Notes: a model not told the origin generated them from the letters alone. Positions 1-8,453 are shown, numbered from the stretch's first letter. The stretch: 64,000 nt of DNA from Ideonella dechloratans (GCF_021049305.1 NZ_CP088082.1:558001-622000), one strand, 5' to 3'. Numbers and translations are program-made.

Positions 1-62
1 CAGGTCTGTGTTCAAGGCTCCGGGCGCCGCTCCCCAGCAGTTCCTCTTTCCGGGAGAAGCCC

Positions 63-2453
63 ATGTCTATCCGCCTGCGGATCGCCCTGTTGGTGCTGTC
101 CGTCTTCCTGTCGCTGGCCGCCATCGGCGGCTTTGCCATCCACCGGTCCCAGCTCAGCGCCCGCGAGGTGCGCAACGTCACCACGGGCGTGGTGCCCGAT
201 GCCATCGAGTCCATCGAGCTGATGGGGCAGCTCAAGGATGTGCAGATCGCCACGCTGGCCATGGTCAACGAGACCGAGCCGGCCGCCATCGACAAGCGGC
301 GGCGCGAGATTGCCGACCGCAAGGCCAAGCTGCAGGCTTCCTTGCAGACCTTGGCTGCCCACGCCAAGAGCGAGGCCGAGAAGGGCCTGGTGGCCCAGGC
401 CATGGACGGCGTGACCAGCTATTTCCAGTCCATCGACGACACCGCCCAGCTGGCCCTGACCGGCCAGCACGAGATCGCCCAGGCCAACCTGGCCGGCACG
501 GTGGACCAGTACCTGCGCGAGGAGGGCGAGATCATGCAGACCCTGCAGGTCGAGCGCACCCGCACCAAGGACGAGGCCATCGCCAGCCTCAACACCCTGC
601 AGGGCCGCACCACGGCCACGCTGGGCATCGCCACGCTGCTGACGGTGCTGGCCTCGGCACTGATCGGCTGGCTGCTGCAGCGCCAGGTGGTGCGCCCCAT
701 CGCGGCGATGGAGCGGCGCATGACCGACATCGCCACCCACCACGATTACTCGCTGCGCATGCCGGTGGAGCGGCAGGACGAGATCGGGCGCTCCATCGTG
801 GCCTTCAACACCATGCTGGGCAAGATCGAGGAAAGCGCGGCGGAGGTGCAGGCCAAGAACGCCAATATCCGCGCGCTGCTGCAGGCCATCCCCGAAGGCA
901 TCCTGACGCTGGAAGCGGGTGGGGTGATCCAGCCCGAGTACTCGGCCCACCTGAACCTCATCCTCGGGCCGCAGAACCACGCCGGCTGCAGCGTGATGGA
1001 TGTCTTGTTCGCCCCCAGCCCGCTGAGCGACGACGAACGGGCCGCGCTGGCCGCGGCCATCGACGCCTGCATCGGCGAGGACGAGATGAACTTCGCCTTC
1101 AACGCCCACCTGCTGCCGGCCGAGGTGCGCTGGCAGCCCGCGGGTGCGCCGGCCGCCAAGATCCTGGAACTGCACTGGGAGCCCATGGCCGACGGGCAGG
1201 GCATCATCCAGCGTCTGCTGCTGACCCTGCGGGATGTGACGGAGATGCACTCACTGGCGCAGGCCGCCGCGCAGCAGGCCCGCGAGCTGACCATGATTTC
1301 CGAGCTGCTGGCGCTGCCGCCCGGCAAGTTCGCCACTTTCCTGTCGCAGACGGAGCCCGACCTGGAACGCCTGCAGGCCCTGCTGGCGCCGGCCCAGCGC
1401 GAGGTGCAGGACCCGGCCACCCTGGTGGCCCATCTGTTCCGGCTCATGCACACCGTGAAGGGCAACGCCCGGATGATGGGGCTGAAGACCCTGGCCAATG
1501 CCGCCCACCAGGCCGAGGACAGCTACGACCGCTGGCGTCGGGGCGAGGCCGCGATGGACCCGGCGCAGGCCTGGGAGGAACTGGCCCGGGTGCGCGCGCT
1601 GGCCCAGGCCTACCGGCAGCTGAACGACGAGACCCTGGGCCGGCGTGCGTCGGCCGATGCGGCGGCCCTGAGCGCGCAGGACCTGGCCCAGCTGGGCGAA
1701 CTGACCCGCCAGGCCCGCGACCAGGCCTCGCCGGCGGGGCAGGCCGCGCTGAACGAGGCCTTGGACATCCTGGCCCGGGCCGAGGCGGTGTCGCTGGACG
1801 AGCTGCTGGCCCCGATCGAGCAGGCCTGCGTGCCCCTGGCCGCCCAGCTGGGCAAGCCGGCTCCGCAGTTTCTGCACACCGGCGGGGCGCTGCGGCTGCG
1901 CAGGCCGGCCCAGAAGGCCCTGACCGGGGTCTTCAACCACCTGCTGCGCAATGCGCTGGACCATGGCCTGGAGCCCGCGGCCGAACGGGAGGCCGCCGGC
2001 AAGCCGGCGCAGGGGCGAATCTGCCTGCACGCCAGCCTGGCCGCGGACGGCCTGCAGGTGACACTGTCCGACGATGGCCGGGGGCTGAACCTGGCGCGCA
2101 TCCGCAGCCGGGCCCTGTCCCTGGGCCTGCTGGGCGAGCAGGACGCGGCTTCGGCCGAGACGCTGGCCCAGCTGATCTTCGCGCCCGGCTTCAGCACGGC
2201 CGAACAGGTGACCGACATCTCGGGCCGTGGCGTGGGCATGGATGCGGTGCGGGCCGATGTCGAAGCCCTGGGCGGCAGCATCCGCCTGGTGCTGGGCGAG
2301 ACGGCGGGTGGCTTCGCGCCCTTCTGCACCCGCATCTGCCTGCCGGCCGATCAGGCCTGGGCGCCGATGGATGCGGCTGCACCGGAGGCACCTCGGGCCG
2401 GCGCCGAACACGTTCTTCAGAGCGAACAAGCGGGAGAACACCATGTGGTCTGA
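63..2453 (+). CDS. Membrane-bound CheA-like histidine kinase (HAMP, HPt and ATPase domains)
   Basis: This 796-residue protein probably senses a signal at the membrane and phosphorylates the response regulator encoded downstream. It has an N-terminal membrane segment (about residues 8-27), a helical sensor region, a second membrane segment (about 187-206) and a HAMP linker. A PAS-like stretch follows, then an HPt domain with the motif HTVKGNARMMG (His463 is the likely phosphorylation site). A CheA-type ATPase follows with an N box (HLLRNALDHG, about 627), DDGRG (about 670) and GRGVGMD (about 721). The protein ends about 50 residues after the ATPase, so it lacks the CheW-like P5 domain of classical CheA. 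A GGGAGAAG ribosome site precedes the ATG. It overlaps the next gene by 11 bases. Function is inferred from the domains. Confidence 0.85.
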   Translation: MSIRLRIALLVLSVFLSLAAIGGFAIHRSQLSAREVRNVTTGVVPDAIESIELMGQLKDVQIATLAMVNETEPAAIDKRRREIADRKAKLQASLQTLAAHAKSEAEKGLVAQAMDGVTSYFQSIDDTAQLALTGQHEIAQANLAGTVDQYLREEGEIMQTLQVERTRTKDEAIASLNTLQGRTTATLGIATLLTVLASALIGWLLQRQVVRPIAAMERRMTDIATHHDYSLRMPVERQDEIGRSIVAFNTMLGKIEESAAEVQAKNANIRALLQAIPEGILTLEAGGVIQPEYSAHLNLILGPQNHAGCSVMDVLFAPSPLSDDERAALAAAIDACIGEDEMNFAFNAHLLPAEVRWQPAGAPAAKILELHWEPMADGQGIIQRLLLTLRDVTEMHSLAQAAAQQARELTMISELLALPPGKFATFLSQTEPDLERLQALLAPAQREVQDPATLVAHLFRLMHTVKGNARMMGLKTLANAAHQAEDSYDRWRRGEAAMDPAQAWEELARVRALAQAYRQLNDETLGRRASADAAALSAQDLAQLGELTRQARDQASPAGQAALNEALDILARAEAVSLDELLAPIEQACVPLAAQLGKPAPQFLHTGGALRLRRPAQKALTGVFNHLLRNALDHGLEPAAEREAAGKPAQGRICLHASLAADGLQVTLSDDGRGLNLARIRSRALSLGLLGEQDAASAETLAQLIFAPGFSTAEQVTDISGRGVGMDAVRADVEALGGSIRLVLGETAGGFAPFCTRICLPADQAWAPMDAAAPEAPRAGAEHVLQSEQAGEHHVV

Positions 2454-3177
2454 GCTGGGTTGGCTGGCCGCGCTGGCCAGTGCCGGCGGGCTGGGCGCGC
2501 TGCTGTGGCGCTGTCGCGGCCGGGCGCAACAGGCCCTGGCCGCACAGGCCCAGGCCGAGCAGGCCTTGGCCCGGCTGCGCGCGCAGACCGAGGCCGATCT
2601 GTCGCGCTGGCAGCATGAGCTGGCCGATCTGCGCCGGAGCAGCCAGAGCCGGGAGGCCCAGTGGGCTGACCAGGAAGCGGTGGCCAGGCAGCACCATGAG
2701 GCGCTGGCCCCCACGCTGGACGCCTGGCGGGTGGCCATCCAGTCGGCCTGCGCGCAGGCCCGCCCCCTGACCGACGGGCTGGCCGAACTGCAGGCGGTGC
2801 AGAGCACCTTCGAGCGCTGGCACGAGGGCATGGACGCGCTGCTGCGGCAAAACGCCGACATGCACCGCAAGAACGAGGACTTCGCCCAGATCGTACGGCA
2901 GATGACCATCGTGACACTCAACGCTTCGATCGAGGCGGCCCGCATCGGCGAGCTGGGGCGCGGCTTTGCGGTGGTGGCCGAGGAAATGCGCGAACTGGCC
3001 CGCCGGGCCGAGCGGCTGTCGGGCGACTACCGGCGCGGCCTGCACGAGAACGACCTGCTGACCACCTCGACCTTCCAGGACATCCAGGCCAGTGGCAAGC
3101 TCATCGTGGGCACCATCGCCGCGCTGGACCTGTACCAGCGTCAGGTGGTGGGCAGCCTGGAAGGAGCCGGCGCATGA
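2443..3177 (+). CDS. Short MCP-like signalling protein
   Basis: The 244-residue product has one N-terminal membrane segment (about residues 6-22) and a long coiled coil. It then carries the conserved signalling tip of methyl-accepting chemotaxis proteins (TLNASIEAARIGELGRGFAVVAEEMRELA spans about residues 156-186). There is no extracellular ligand-binding domain, so it is far shorter than a usual MCP (about 500 residues) and probably relays or scaffolds rather than senses. It starts inside the end of the kinase gene and overlaps the next gene by 4 bases, which indicates translational coupling in one operon. Partner specificity is inferred from this position. Confidence 0.8.
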   Translation: MWSELGWLAALASAGGLGALLWRCRGRAQQALAAQAQAEQALARLRAQTEADLSRWQHELADLRRSSQSREAQWADQEAVARQHHEALAPTLDAWRVAIQSACAQARPLTDGLAELQAVQSTFERWHEGMDALLRQNADMHRKNEDFAQIVRQMTIVTLNASIEAARIGELGRGFAVVAEEMRELARRAERLSGDYRRGLHENDLLTTSTFQDIQASGKLIVGTIAALDLYQRQVVGSLEGAGA

Positions 3178-3722
3178 TCAGCCCGGCCACCCGCGCGCAG
3201 TTCGAGCAGCTGCTGCTGAGCGCCCTGCAGGAGGGCCTGCCCGCGCCATGGCGGGGCCAGACGATGCTGCAGCCGCTGCCGGCCCTGGCCCAGGTGCGGG
3301 ACACGCAGGCGGTGATGCTGTCCATCGCCACCTTTCGCTGCCGCCTGCATGTGCTGGTTCACCACGGCCTGCAGCCTCGGCTGCAAAGGGTCTTCGGCCC
3401 CGCCCAGGGCGAAGAGCCCGGCGCCGCCGTGCCGGTGACGGACCGGCTGGCCGAGTACGGCAACCTGGTCTGTGGCGCCATCAACCGCGAGCTGGGGCGC
3501 AGCTGGCACTACGCCGGCATGTCCACGCCATCGCACCTGACCGGGCTGGCACTGGACCACCTGGACCTGCTGCGCGACCAGCACCAGATCCACGCCGAGG
3601 TGGGCGTGGCCGGCGAACGCCTGCTGGGCGCTTCGCTGCTGATCGGCAGCCATGCCCCTTTCGAATTCCAGTGCATCGACGCGCCAGCGGGGCAGACCGC
3701 CGGCGAACTCGAATTCTTCTGA
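3174..3722 (+). CDS. CheX/CheC-like chemotaxis phosphatase
   Basis: This 182-residue protein carries the pattern EYGNLVCGAINREL (about residues 91-104). It resembles the ExxN active-site signature of CheC/CheX/FliY phosphatases, which dephosphorylate CheY. The length fits a single CheX-type domain with no extra modules. The ATGA start overlaps the stop of the MCP-like gene, and the CheY-like gene follows 31 bases later, so kinase, scaffold, phosphatase and regulator form one signalling operon. The family call rests on this motif and the context; the catalytic role has not been tested. Confidence 0.65.
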   Translation: MISPATRAQFEQLLLSALQEGLPAPWRGQTMLQPLPALAQVRDTQAVMLSIATFRCRLHVLVHHGLQPRLQRVFGPAQGEEPGAAVPVTDRLAEYGNLVCGAINRELGRSWHYAGMSTPSHLTGLALDHLDLLRDQHQIHAEVGVAGERLLGASLLIGSHAPFEFQCIDAPAGQTAGELEFF

Positions 3723-3753
3723 CCCATTCCCATCTTCACGAGGACAACATCCC

Positions 3754-3907
3754 ATGGCCCAGGTTCTGGTGGTCGACGATTCCAGCACGGTCCGCAACGA
3801 GGTCGCGGACTTTCTCCAACGCAATGGCCTGACGGTGAGCACCGCCGTGGACGGCAAGGACGGGCTGTCCAAGCTGCGCCTGGACAGCGGCATCAAGCTT
3901 GTCATCT
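3754..3907 (+). pseudogene. CheY-like response regulator, 3' part lost at the prophage junction
   Basis: The frame begins MAQVLVVDDSSTVRNEV, with the paired acidic residues of a receiver domain, and continues normally to IKLVI (about residue 51). In a CheY-like protein the next residues should contain the phosphorylated Asp (SDVxMPxMDG). Instead the frame reads WNIDFCSTMF and stays open to a stop at 4026, with no further receiver signature. The break is at about 3907, just before a 9-bp inverted repeat and the phage integrase. I read this as truncation by prophage integration. The phosphorylatable Asp and the second half of the domain are missing, so the product should be non-functional. Confidence 0.75.
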
Positions 3908-3937
3908 GGAACATTGATTTTTGCTCCACAATGTTCC
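3908..3937. other. Candidate left attachment core (inverted repeat at the host-phage junction)
   Basis: GGAACATTG (3908-3916) and CAATGTTCC (3929-3937) form a perfect 9-bp inverted repeat separated by 12 bases. It begins exactly where the cheY frame departs from its family consensus. Inverted 9-13 bp arms are typical of core-type sites for tyrosine recombinases, although the usual spacer is 6-8 bp. A further GTTCC copy follows at about 3943. The right attachment site is outside the window, so the core cannot be confirmed. Confidence 0.35.
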
Positions 3938-4027
3938 GGTACGTTCCACAACCCCCGCCAACTCCCTGCAAACCCTTGAATCTCGGTTTCGCAGCGTGTC
4001 AAGATGCCCCCCTACATCACGCATAAA

Positions 4028-4077
4028 GTGGGTAGCTAGGTGGGTAGCTAGAAAGCCAGGCCCCGCCAGCTACCCAC
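4028..4077. repeat. Direct and inverted 10-12 bp repeats upstream of the integrase (arm-type sites?)
   Basis: GTGGGTAGCTAG occurs twice back to back (4028-4039 and 4040-4051). The inverted copy AGCTACCCAC is at 4068-4077, 19 bases before the integrase start. Such clusters fit integrase arm-binding sites or an operator controlling int. No gene lies between the junction and the integrase (3908-4096). Confidence 0.4.
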
Positions 4078-4096
4078 CCTGAAGGGAGGCGGCTGC

Positions 4097-5395
4097 TTGG
4101 CAAAACTCACACATCTACTGTCCGACATCCAGATCAGAAATTGGGTATCCAAGGGCGCGGCCATCGCCCGCTCGGATGGCGACGGCCTGACCTTCACGCT
4201 GTCGGCCGCCGGAACCGCCACCTGGGTTCTGCGCTATCGCCTCGGCAAGGGTCGCCGCCGCGAACTCACTATCGGCAACTACCCCGACGTGTCCCTGTCC
4301 GCCGCCCGTGAGAAGGCCCGCGTCGCGCGCGTCGCCATCGACGAGGGACGCGACCCCGCCATCGAGAAGCAGGAAGAAAAGCGCCGCACGCAGGCTGCCT
4401 GGACGCTGCGCGAGCTGATCTCCGACTACCGGGAGAAGTGCCTACTGCCCACCGAGTTCGCCCAGGACACCATCGACTACCGGAACCGCGACTACGATCA
4501 GGTCATCATCCCGCGCCTGGGAGCGCGCCCGGTGCAGCGCATCACGCCCATCGACATCGTGGCGATGATCGAGGACTGCAACCGAACCTGGACGGTATCG
4601 AAGCGCATCCTCACCTCGGCATCCCAACTGTTCGACCACGCCTGCGGCCTGAAGATCATCGCCGCAAACCCTTGCACCGGGGTCAAACTGAAGGCTATCA
4701 AGGGGCCTCGCCCGCCTATCCGCAAGCGCGTCATGCTGCTGGAGGACGAACTGCGCGAACTGCTGCCCGACATCGACTTCATCGGCACCGAGAACGCGCT
4801 GGCCTTCCTCATCCTGCTGGCAACATGCGTGCGTGGCATCGAACTGGCGCGCGCCAAGAAGGAGCATATCTTCCTTGACCGTGGCATGTGGTGGGTGCCG
4901 GACGAGTCGGTAAAGACCCGCCGAGGCTTCCTGGTTCCGCTCACGCCCGTGGTGGTCGAGTGGTTCCGCGCCCTGTTCGAGCTGTCCGGGGAGTCCCGCT
5001 ACGTTCTGCCCGCACGCCAGGAGCGCCGCCGGCGTAACAAGGGCGGAGATACCCACGTCGGAGAAACGACCCTCTGGGCGGCCATCCGCCGCGCCTTCGA
5101 GCGGCACGACATTGAAATCCGCAAGTTCACGCCCCACGACACCCGCTCCACGGCCAAGGGCCACCTGCGCAACATGGGTGTGTCCTGGGAGGAATCGGAG
5201 GTGGCGCTAAACCACAAGCTGGGCGAATTGGACGACATCTACGACGTGCGCGAGGAACGGCCGGAGCGCCGCGAGGCGCTGGAGAAGTGGTGCGAGTTCA
5301 TCGTCGCCTGCAAGACCGGCGCGCCCACGCCGGCTTTCGTCAAGAAGACCCCGAACAACCTCATCCACCTGTTTTCACAGACCAAGGTCGCGTAG
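4097..5395 (+). CDS. int: Prophage tyrosine integrase (DUF4102 N-terminus)
   Basis: This 432-residue site-specific recombinase would integrate and excise the prophage. The N-terminal 90 residues match the DUF4102 arm-binding type (SDGDGLTFTLSAAG, then YRLGKGRRRELTIGNYPDVS). The catalytic domain shows the first Arg in CVRGIELARAKK, the HxxR box in HDTRSTAKGHLRNMG and a terminal Tyr in DDIYDV. Translation starts at TTG, chosen because GAAGGGAGG lies just upstream and no ATG fits. It is the only confident phage gene on the + strand and converges with the first reverse transcriptase gene, overlapping it by 21 bases. Confidence 0.92.
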   Translation: MAKLTHLLSDIQIRNWVSKGAAIARSDGDGLTFTLSAAGTATWVLRYRLGKGRRRELTIGNYPDVSLSAAREKARVARVAIDEGRDPAIEKQEEKRRTQAAWTLRELISDYREKCLLPTEFAQDTIDYRNRDYDQVIIPRLGARPVQRITPIDIVAMIEDCNRTWTVSKRILTSASQLFDHACGLKIIAANPCTGVKLKAIKGPRPPIRKRVMLLEDELRELLPDIDFIGTENALAFLILLATCVRGIELARAKKEHIFLDRGMWWVPDESVKTRRGFLVPLTPVVVEWFRALFELSGESRYVLPARQERRRRNKGGDTHVGETTLWAAIRRAFERHDIEIRKFTPHDTRSTAKGHLRNMGVSWEESEVALNHKLGELDDIYDVREERPERREALEKWCEFIVACKTGAPTPAFVKKTPNNLIHLFSQTKVA

Positions 5396-6448
5396 CGCAG
5401 CCTTCTCGGCTATGTCGCGCAGGCCAGGCACCAGCACCAAATCACCGAGCACGCCCTCGACCGTCCGCTGGGCGTTGCAGTGCTTGGCATAGGCCAAGAA
5501 GGACATCACCCGCTGGCGGACGTGCTCAAGATCGACCTCGCCGTGGTAGAACTGGCTCGCCAGCTCCCTGAAGTCGGCCCGCGCCCGCTTGATGTTCCTC
5601 TTGCGCGGCAGCACATGGGTGGGCCAGATGCGGTAGCCGCAAAAGTCCACGCCGCGCTGCCACGGGTGAATCGCCGTCTTCGGGTTGAGCGAGAGGCCCA
5701 GGGCATTGACGACCTTTCCAAGGGCCTGTAGCACGCGCTGCGCTTCGGCCTTGTCCTTCACCACCGCCACGAAGTCGTCCATGTACCGCACGTAGAAGCG
5801 CAGGCCCATATCGTCCTTGGCGATGTGATCGAGGCGGTTCAGCAGGACGTTAGCCCCGAGCTGGCTGGTCAGCGCGCCGACGGGTAGGCCCAGCCCGGCC
5901 TCGTGGCCGTAGCCGCTGATGATTTGCCGCCAGAGCCAGAGCACGTCGGGATCCGCAATGACGCGCTCCACCTCGTCCATGAGGATGTGATGCTGGATGC
6001 TGGCGAAATACTTGCTGATGTCCGCCTTCACCACGTAGATGCCGTCGCCCCAGTTCCGCTTCGCCACGCGCAAGAAGTGCTGCACGCGCGCCACGGCGGC
6101 CTGGGTTCCCTTACCCTCGCGGCAGGCGAACGAATCAGAAATGAACCGGCGCTCGAAGTGCGGGCCGACGACGGCCACCAGGGCGTGATGCACCACACGA
6201 TCAGCGAACGGCGGCGCCTGGATGGCGCGCAGCTTCGGTTCGCGCACGATGAACTCGCGCTGCGGGCCGGGCGTCCAGGTTTTCTCGATCATGGCCGCCT
6301 GGAGCGCAAAAAGGTTGTCTTCCAGGCTTTCGGAGAAGCGCAGCACGTCGGGCCGATACCGCTTGCTGCGGCGCGCCTCAAGGTAGGCGCGGTAGATGTT
6401 GTCGAACTGGGTGATGCTCGGCCATAGGCCGCTGATGGTCTTCGGCAT
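5375..6448 (-). CDS. DGR reverse transcriptase 1
   Basis: This 357-residue enzyme should copy template RNA from the neighbouring TR into mutated cDNA. It has the DGR-type motif LPVGALTSQ (SQ rather than the SP of group II introns), the catalytic box YVRYMDDF (about residue 222) and the upstream KADISKYFASI with the first catalytic Asp. The C-terminal thumb-like part (GYRIWPTHVLPRKRNIKR) matches the second RT in the window. No maturase, endonuclease or retron features are present. It is the last gene of the - strand operon, preceded by TR1 and Avd 1, and ends inside the 3' end of the integrase gene. The active-site residues look intact. Confidence 0.9.
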   Translation of the reverse strand: MPKTISGLWPSITQFDNIYRAYLEARRSKRYRPDVLRFSESLEDNLFALQAAMIEKTWTPGPQREFIVREPKLRAIQAPPFADRVVHHALVAVVGPHFERRFISDSFACREGKGTQAAVARVQHFLRVAKRNWGDGIYVVKADISKYFASIQHHILMDEVERVIADPDVLWLWRQIISGYGHEAGLGLPVGALTSQLGANVLLNRLDHIAKDDMGLRFYVRYMDDFVAVVKDKAEAQRVLQALGKVVNALGLSLNPKTAIHPWQRGVDFCGYRIWPTHVLPRKRNIKRARADFRELASQFYHGEVDLEHVRQRVMSFLAYAKHCNAQRTVEGVLGDLVLVPGLRDIAEKAALRDLGL

Positions 6449-6601
6449 GGGGTTCCTGTTGGGGGTGGTCGGGTGCCACCACGTTCGCCGGCGTGCCGGG
6501 TACTTGCCGTGACGCCCTGTTCATCTTCGACAGCATGGTCAGGACACAGGCCCCAAAGGAAATGCACTGGACGGTGGCCGCTTGAACCGCCCGCCTTCTG
6601 G

Positions 6602-6735
6602 CAATGTCGTTTGCGAGGCGGCCACCGATGTTGGAGTTCGAGAACTCCGCGTCGTTGTTGACGTTGAGATGGAAGGCGCCGGCGTTCTGGCCGTTGCCCC
6701 AATTGCCGCCGGAGTAAGCCTCTGCCCCATCGCTT
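6602..6735 (-). repeat. DGR template repeat TR1 (no matching variable repeat in the window)
   Basis: The 301 bases between Avd 1 and RT1 hold no credible gene. Read on the - strand, about 6735-6602 encode a peptide typical of DGR variable regions (GGNWGNGQNAGAF, then HLNVNNDAEFSNSNIGGR). It has nine AAY asparagine codons in about 35 codons, the feature that gives adenine-directed mutagenesis its targets. The position, between avd and RT, is the same as for TR2. I found no second copy in the window, so the ends are approximate. Bases 6449-6601 show nothing further that I can name. Confidence 0.7.
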
Positions 6736-6749
6736 GGGAGAGTGGCGCG

Positions 6750-7100
6750 CTACATGGCCTTGCCTCCCTCGTTCTTAATCCAGGCCCCTACCATGCGGCC
6801 TATCTCGTTCGTGTGCCGCATCCAGACTTCCAGCCGGTGCGTGTTGATGTAGCCCAGCCGGTGGGCCTTGCGGATGAGGCCCCGGAACACCTCGATTTCT
6901 ACGTCCAGGTCGAACAGCGCGGCGGACTTCTGCCTGCGCTTCCACGCCACCACGACCTGACGAATCACCCTGTTCATGGTGCCGCGCATCTCGGCGCACA
7001 GCAGATGCCGTTCGAGCTTGGGGAACTGGTGCAGCACCGTGTGGGTGTAGGCGTCCAATTCCTCCAATTTCGTCATCAGCACCAGGTGGGCGTCGCTCAT
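6750..7100 (-). CDS. avd: DGR accessory variability protein Avd 1
   Basis: The 116-residue product is an Avd-type four-helix protein, which binds the RT and template RNA in DGRs. Family marks are FPKLERHLLCAEMRGTMN, a charged helix with DLDVEIEVFRGLIRKAHRLG, and the C-terminal NEIGRMVGAW. It aligns by eye along its length with Avd 2 at 8454-8825. The ATG overlaps the stop of RT2 by 4 bases, so RT2 and Avd 1 are translationally coupled although they belong to different modules. TR1 follows directly. Its pairing with RT1 is inferred from gene order. Confidence 0.85.
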   Translation of the reverse strand: MSDAHLVLMTKLEELDAYTHTVLHQFPKLERHLLCAEMRGTMNRVIRQVVVAWKRRQKSAALFDLDVEIEVFRGLIRKAHRLGYINTHRLEVWMRHTNEIGRMVGAWIKNEGGKAM

Positions 7101-8161
7101 TGGGGCCGGCCCTCCCCGCGCGTGAAGGGGGTGCTGGCCAGCAGCTTGCGGCGCAGGCCGTAGGTTTCCGCATGGCTCGCGTGCGCTATCCACGACATGA
7201 CCGATTCCCTGATCTTCGAGAGGTCGATCTTGCCAGCCGCGTACTGCCTGCGCAGGCGCTTGAGCGTGCGGGTGATGCGCGAAATCGAGCTTTTCCTGAT
7301 GCGCCGGTGCGTCGTCCATATCCGGTAGCCCAGGAAATCCACAGCGCGGCCGAACCGCTCGCCGACGGGGAACACCTGGGTCTTGGAGTTCGTCTTGAGC
7401 CGCAGGCGCTCCCACAGGAACCGCTCGATCTGGGCGCGGATGCGGTGCAGGTGGGCCTTGTCGTGATGCACGATCAGGAAGTCATCCATGTAGCGCAGGT
7501 AGTTCTTCTCCCGCAGAACATGCTTCACGAACTCGTCCAGCTCGTTCAAATACACGTTGGCGAACAGTTGCGAGGTCAGGTTGCCGATGGGCAGGCCGAC
7601 GGGGTGCGGGTCGCCTGGCATGGCCGTCGAGTCGATGATGCCGTCTATCAGCTTCAGCGTGCGGCGGCATCGGATGCGCCGGCGCACCAGCGACTTCATC
7701 ACGCCGTGGTCGATGCTGTAGAAGAACTTGGAGATGTCGGCCTTGAGCACATACACATGGCTGTGCTCGCGCTTCACCTTGCGAAGCATGGCCTCGGCGC
7801 GGTCGGCGCCCTTGTGGGTTCCTTTGCCCGGCCGGCAGGCGTAGCTGTCGAAAATGAAGCGACGCTCCCAGATCGGTTCGATCACCGACACCAGCGAGTG
7901 CTGGAGCACGCGGTCGCGGAACGGCAGCGCGGCAACGAGGCGCTCCTTCGGCTCATTGACGATGAACTGGCGGTAGTGCCCCGTCTGGTACATGCCCCAG
8001 ATAAGCTCGTTCTGGAGCTGAATCAGGTTGCCTTCCAGGTCTTGCTCGAACTTCTGGACTTCGCGCCTCTCGCGCTTGCCGCGCCGGGCGAGCATGTAGG
8101 CCGCGTGAAGGGACTCGAAGCTGTAAATGTCCGGGTAGAGATTGTTGTACGTCTTCGCCAT
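7097..8161 (-). CDS. DGR reverse transcriptase 2
   Basis: This 354-residue RT is of the DGR class. It has KADISKFFYSI (first catalytic Asp), LPIGNLTSQLFANVYLNELD, YLRYMDDFLIV (about residue 223) and a thumb-like region with FLGYRIWTTHRRIRKSS. It resembles RT1 throughout but clearly differs from it. It lies directly downstream of TR2 and Avd 2, the standard avd-TR-RT order, so it is the likely enzyme behind the mutated variable repeat at 9509-9622. It overlaps Avd 1 by 4 bases. The catalytic residues are intact. Confidence 0.93.
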   Translation of the reverse strand: MAKTYNNLYPDIYSFESLHAAYMLARRGKRERREVQKFEQDLEGNLIQLQNELIWGMYQTGHYRQFIVNEPKERLVAALPFRDRVLQHSLVSVIEPIWERRFIFDSYACRPGKGTHKGADRAEAMLRKVKREHSHVYVLKADISKFFYSIDHGVMKSLVRRRIRCRRTLKLIDGIIDSTAMPGDPHPVGLPIGNLTSQLFANVYLNELDEFVKHVLREKNYLRYMDDFLIVHHDKAHLHRIRAQIERFLWERLRLKTNSKTQVFPVGERFGRAVDFLGYRIWTTHRRIRKSSISRITRTLKRLRRQYAAGKIDLSKIRESVMSWIAHASHAETYGLRRKLLASTPFTRGEGRPQ

Positions 8162-8336
8162 AAAAACCCAAGACCCCGAAGGGCGGCGGCTGCGAACGGT
8201 CGCCCAATCGGGCTACTGGTTCGGGCCGCCTGTTCAATCTTCCGGCTTCAGGTTTCCCGTGGCCGGGGGATGCGCGTCCTTTTGAGGGTGTGCTGCCGTC
8301 AGGCCCGTGAGCCTGCCGTTCCTGACTTTCCCCAAG

Positions 8337-8450
8337 AGCGGGGCGGGAGCCGATGTTCGTGTTCGTGTTCGACCGAGCGTTGTTCAGGTTCAGCGCGAAC
8401 ACGCCCGAGATGGCGGCGTTGTTCCAGTTGCCGCCACGGATCGCCAGCCG
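8337..8450 (-). repeat. DGR template repeat TR2
   Basis: This 114-bp segment aligns without gaps to 9509-9622, the 3' end of the fibre gene, with 15 differences. On the coding strand 14 of these are at template adenines (23 adenines in the repeat), and only one is at another base. Read in the frame of the target gene it encodes nine asparagines, and all nine are replaced in the variable copy. It begins 4 bases after the Avd 2 stop. The segment 8162-8336 between it and RT2 holds no gene and is probably part of the template RNA. Confidence 0.93.
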
Positions 8451-8453
8451 TTT

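Noticed and set aside
3754..4026. Complete short response regulator of 90 residues
   Set aside because: After about residue 51 the sequence has no receiver features and contains the phage junction repeats. It is a truncated cheY running into foreign DNA.
6539..6735. Short - strand reading frames between Avd 1 and RT1
   Set aside because: They have unusual composition and no ribosome site. The segment is better explained as TR1.
5375..8161. Group II intron or retron origin of the two reverse transcriptases
   Set aside because: There is no maturase or endonuclease domain and no intron or msr/msd-like structure. The TSQ motif and the Avd and TR neighbours point to DGR.
8337..8402. Small reading frame containing FALNLNNARSNTNTNIG on the - strand
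   Set aside because: It is the template repeat read in the target frame. There is no start or ribosome site, and the match to the fibre gene explains it.
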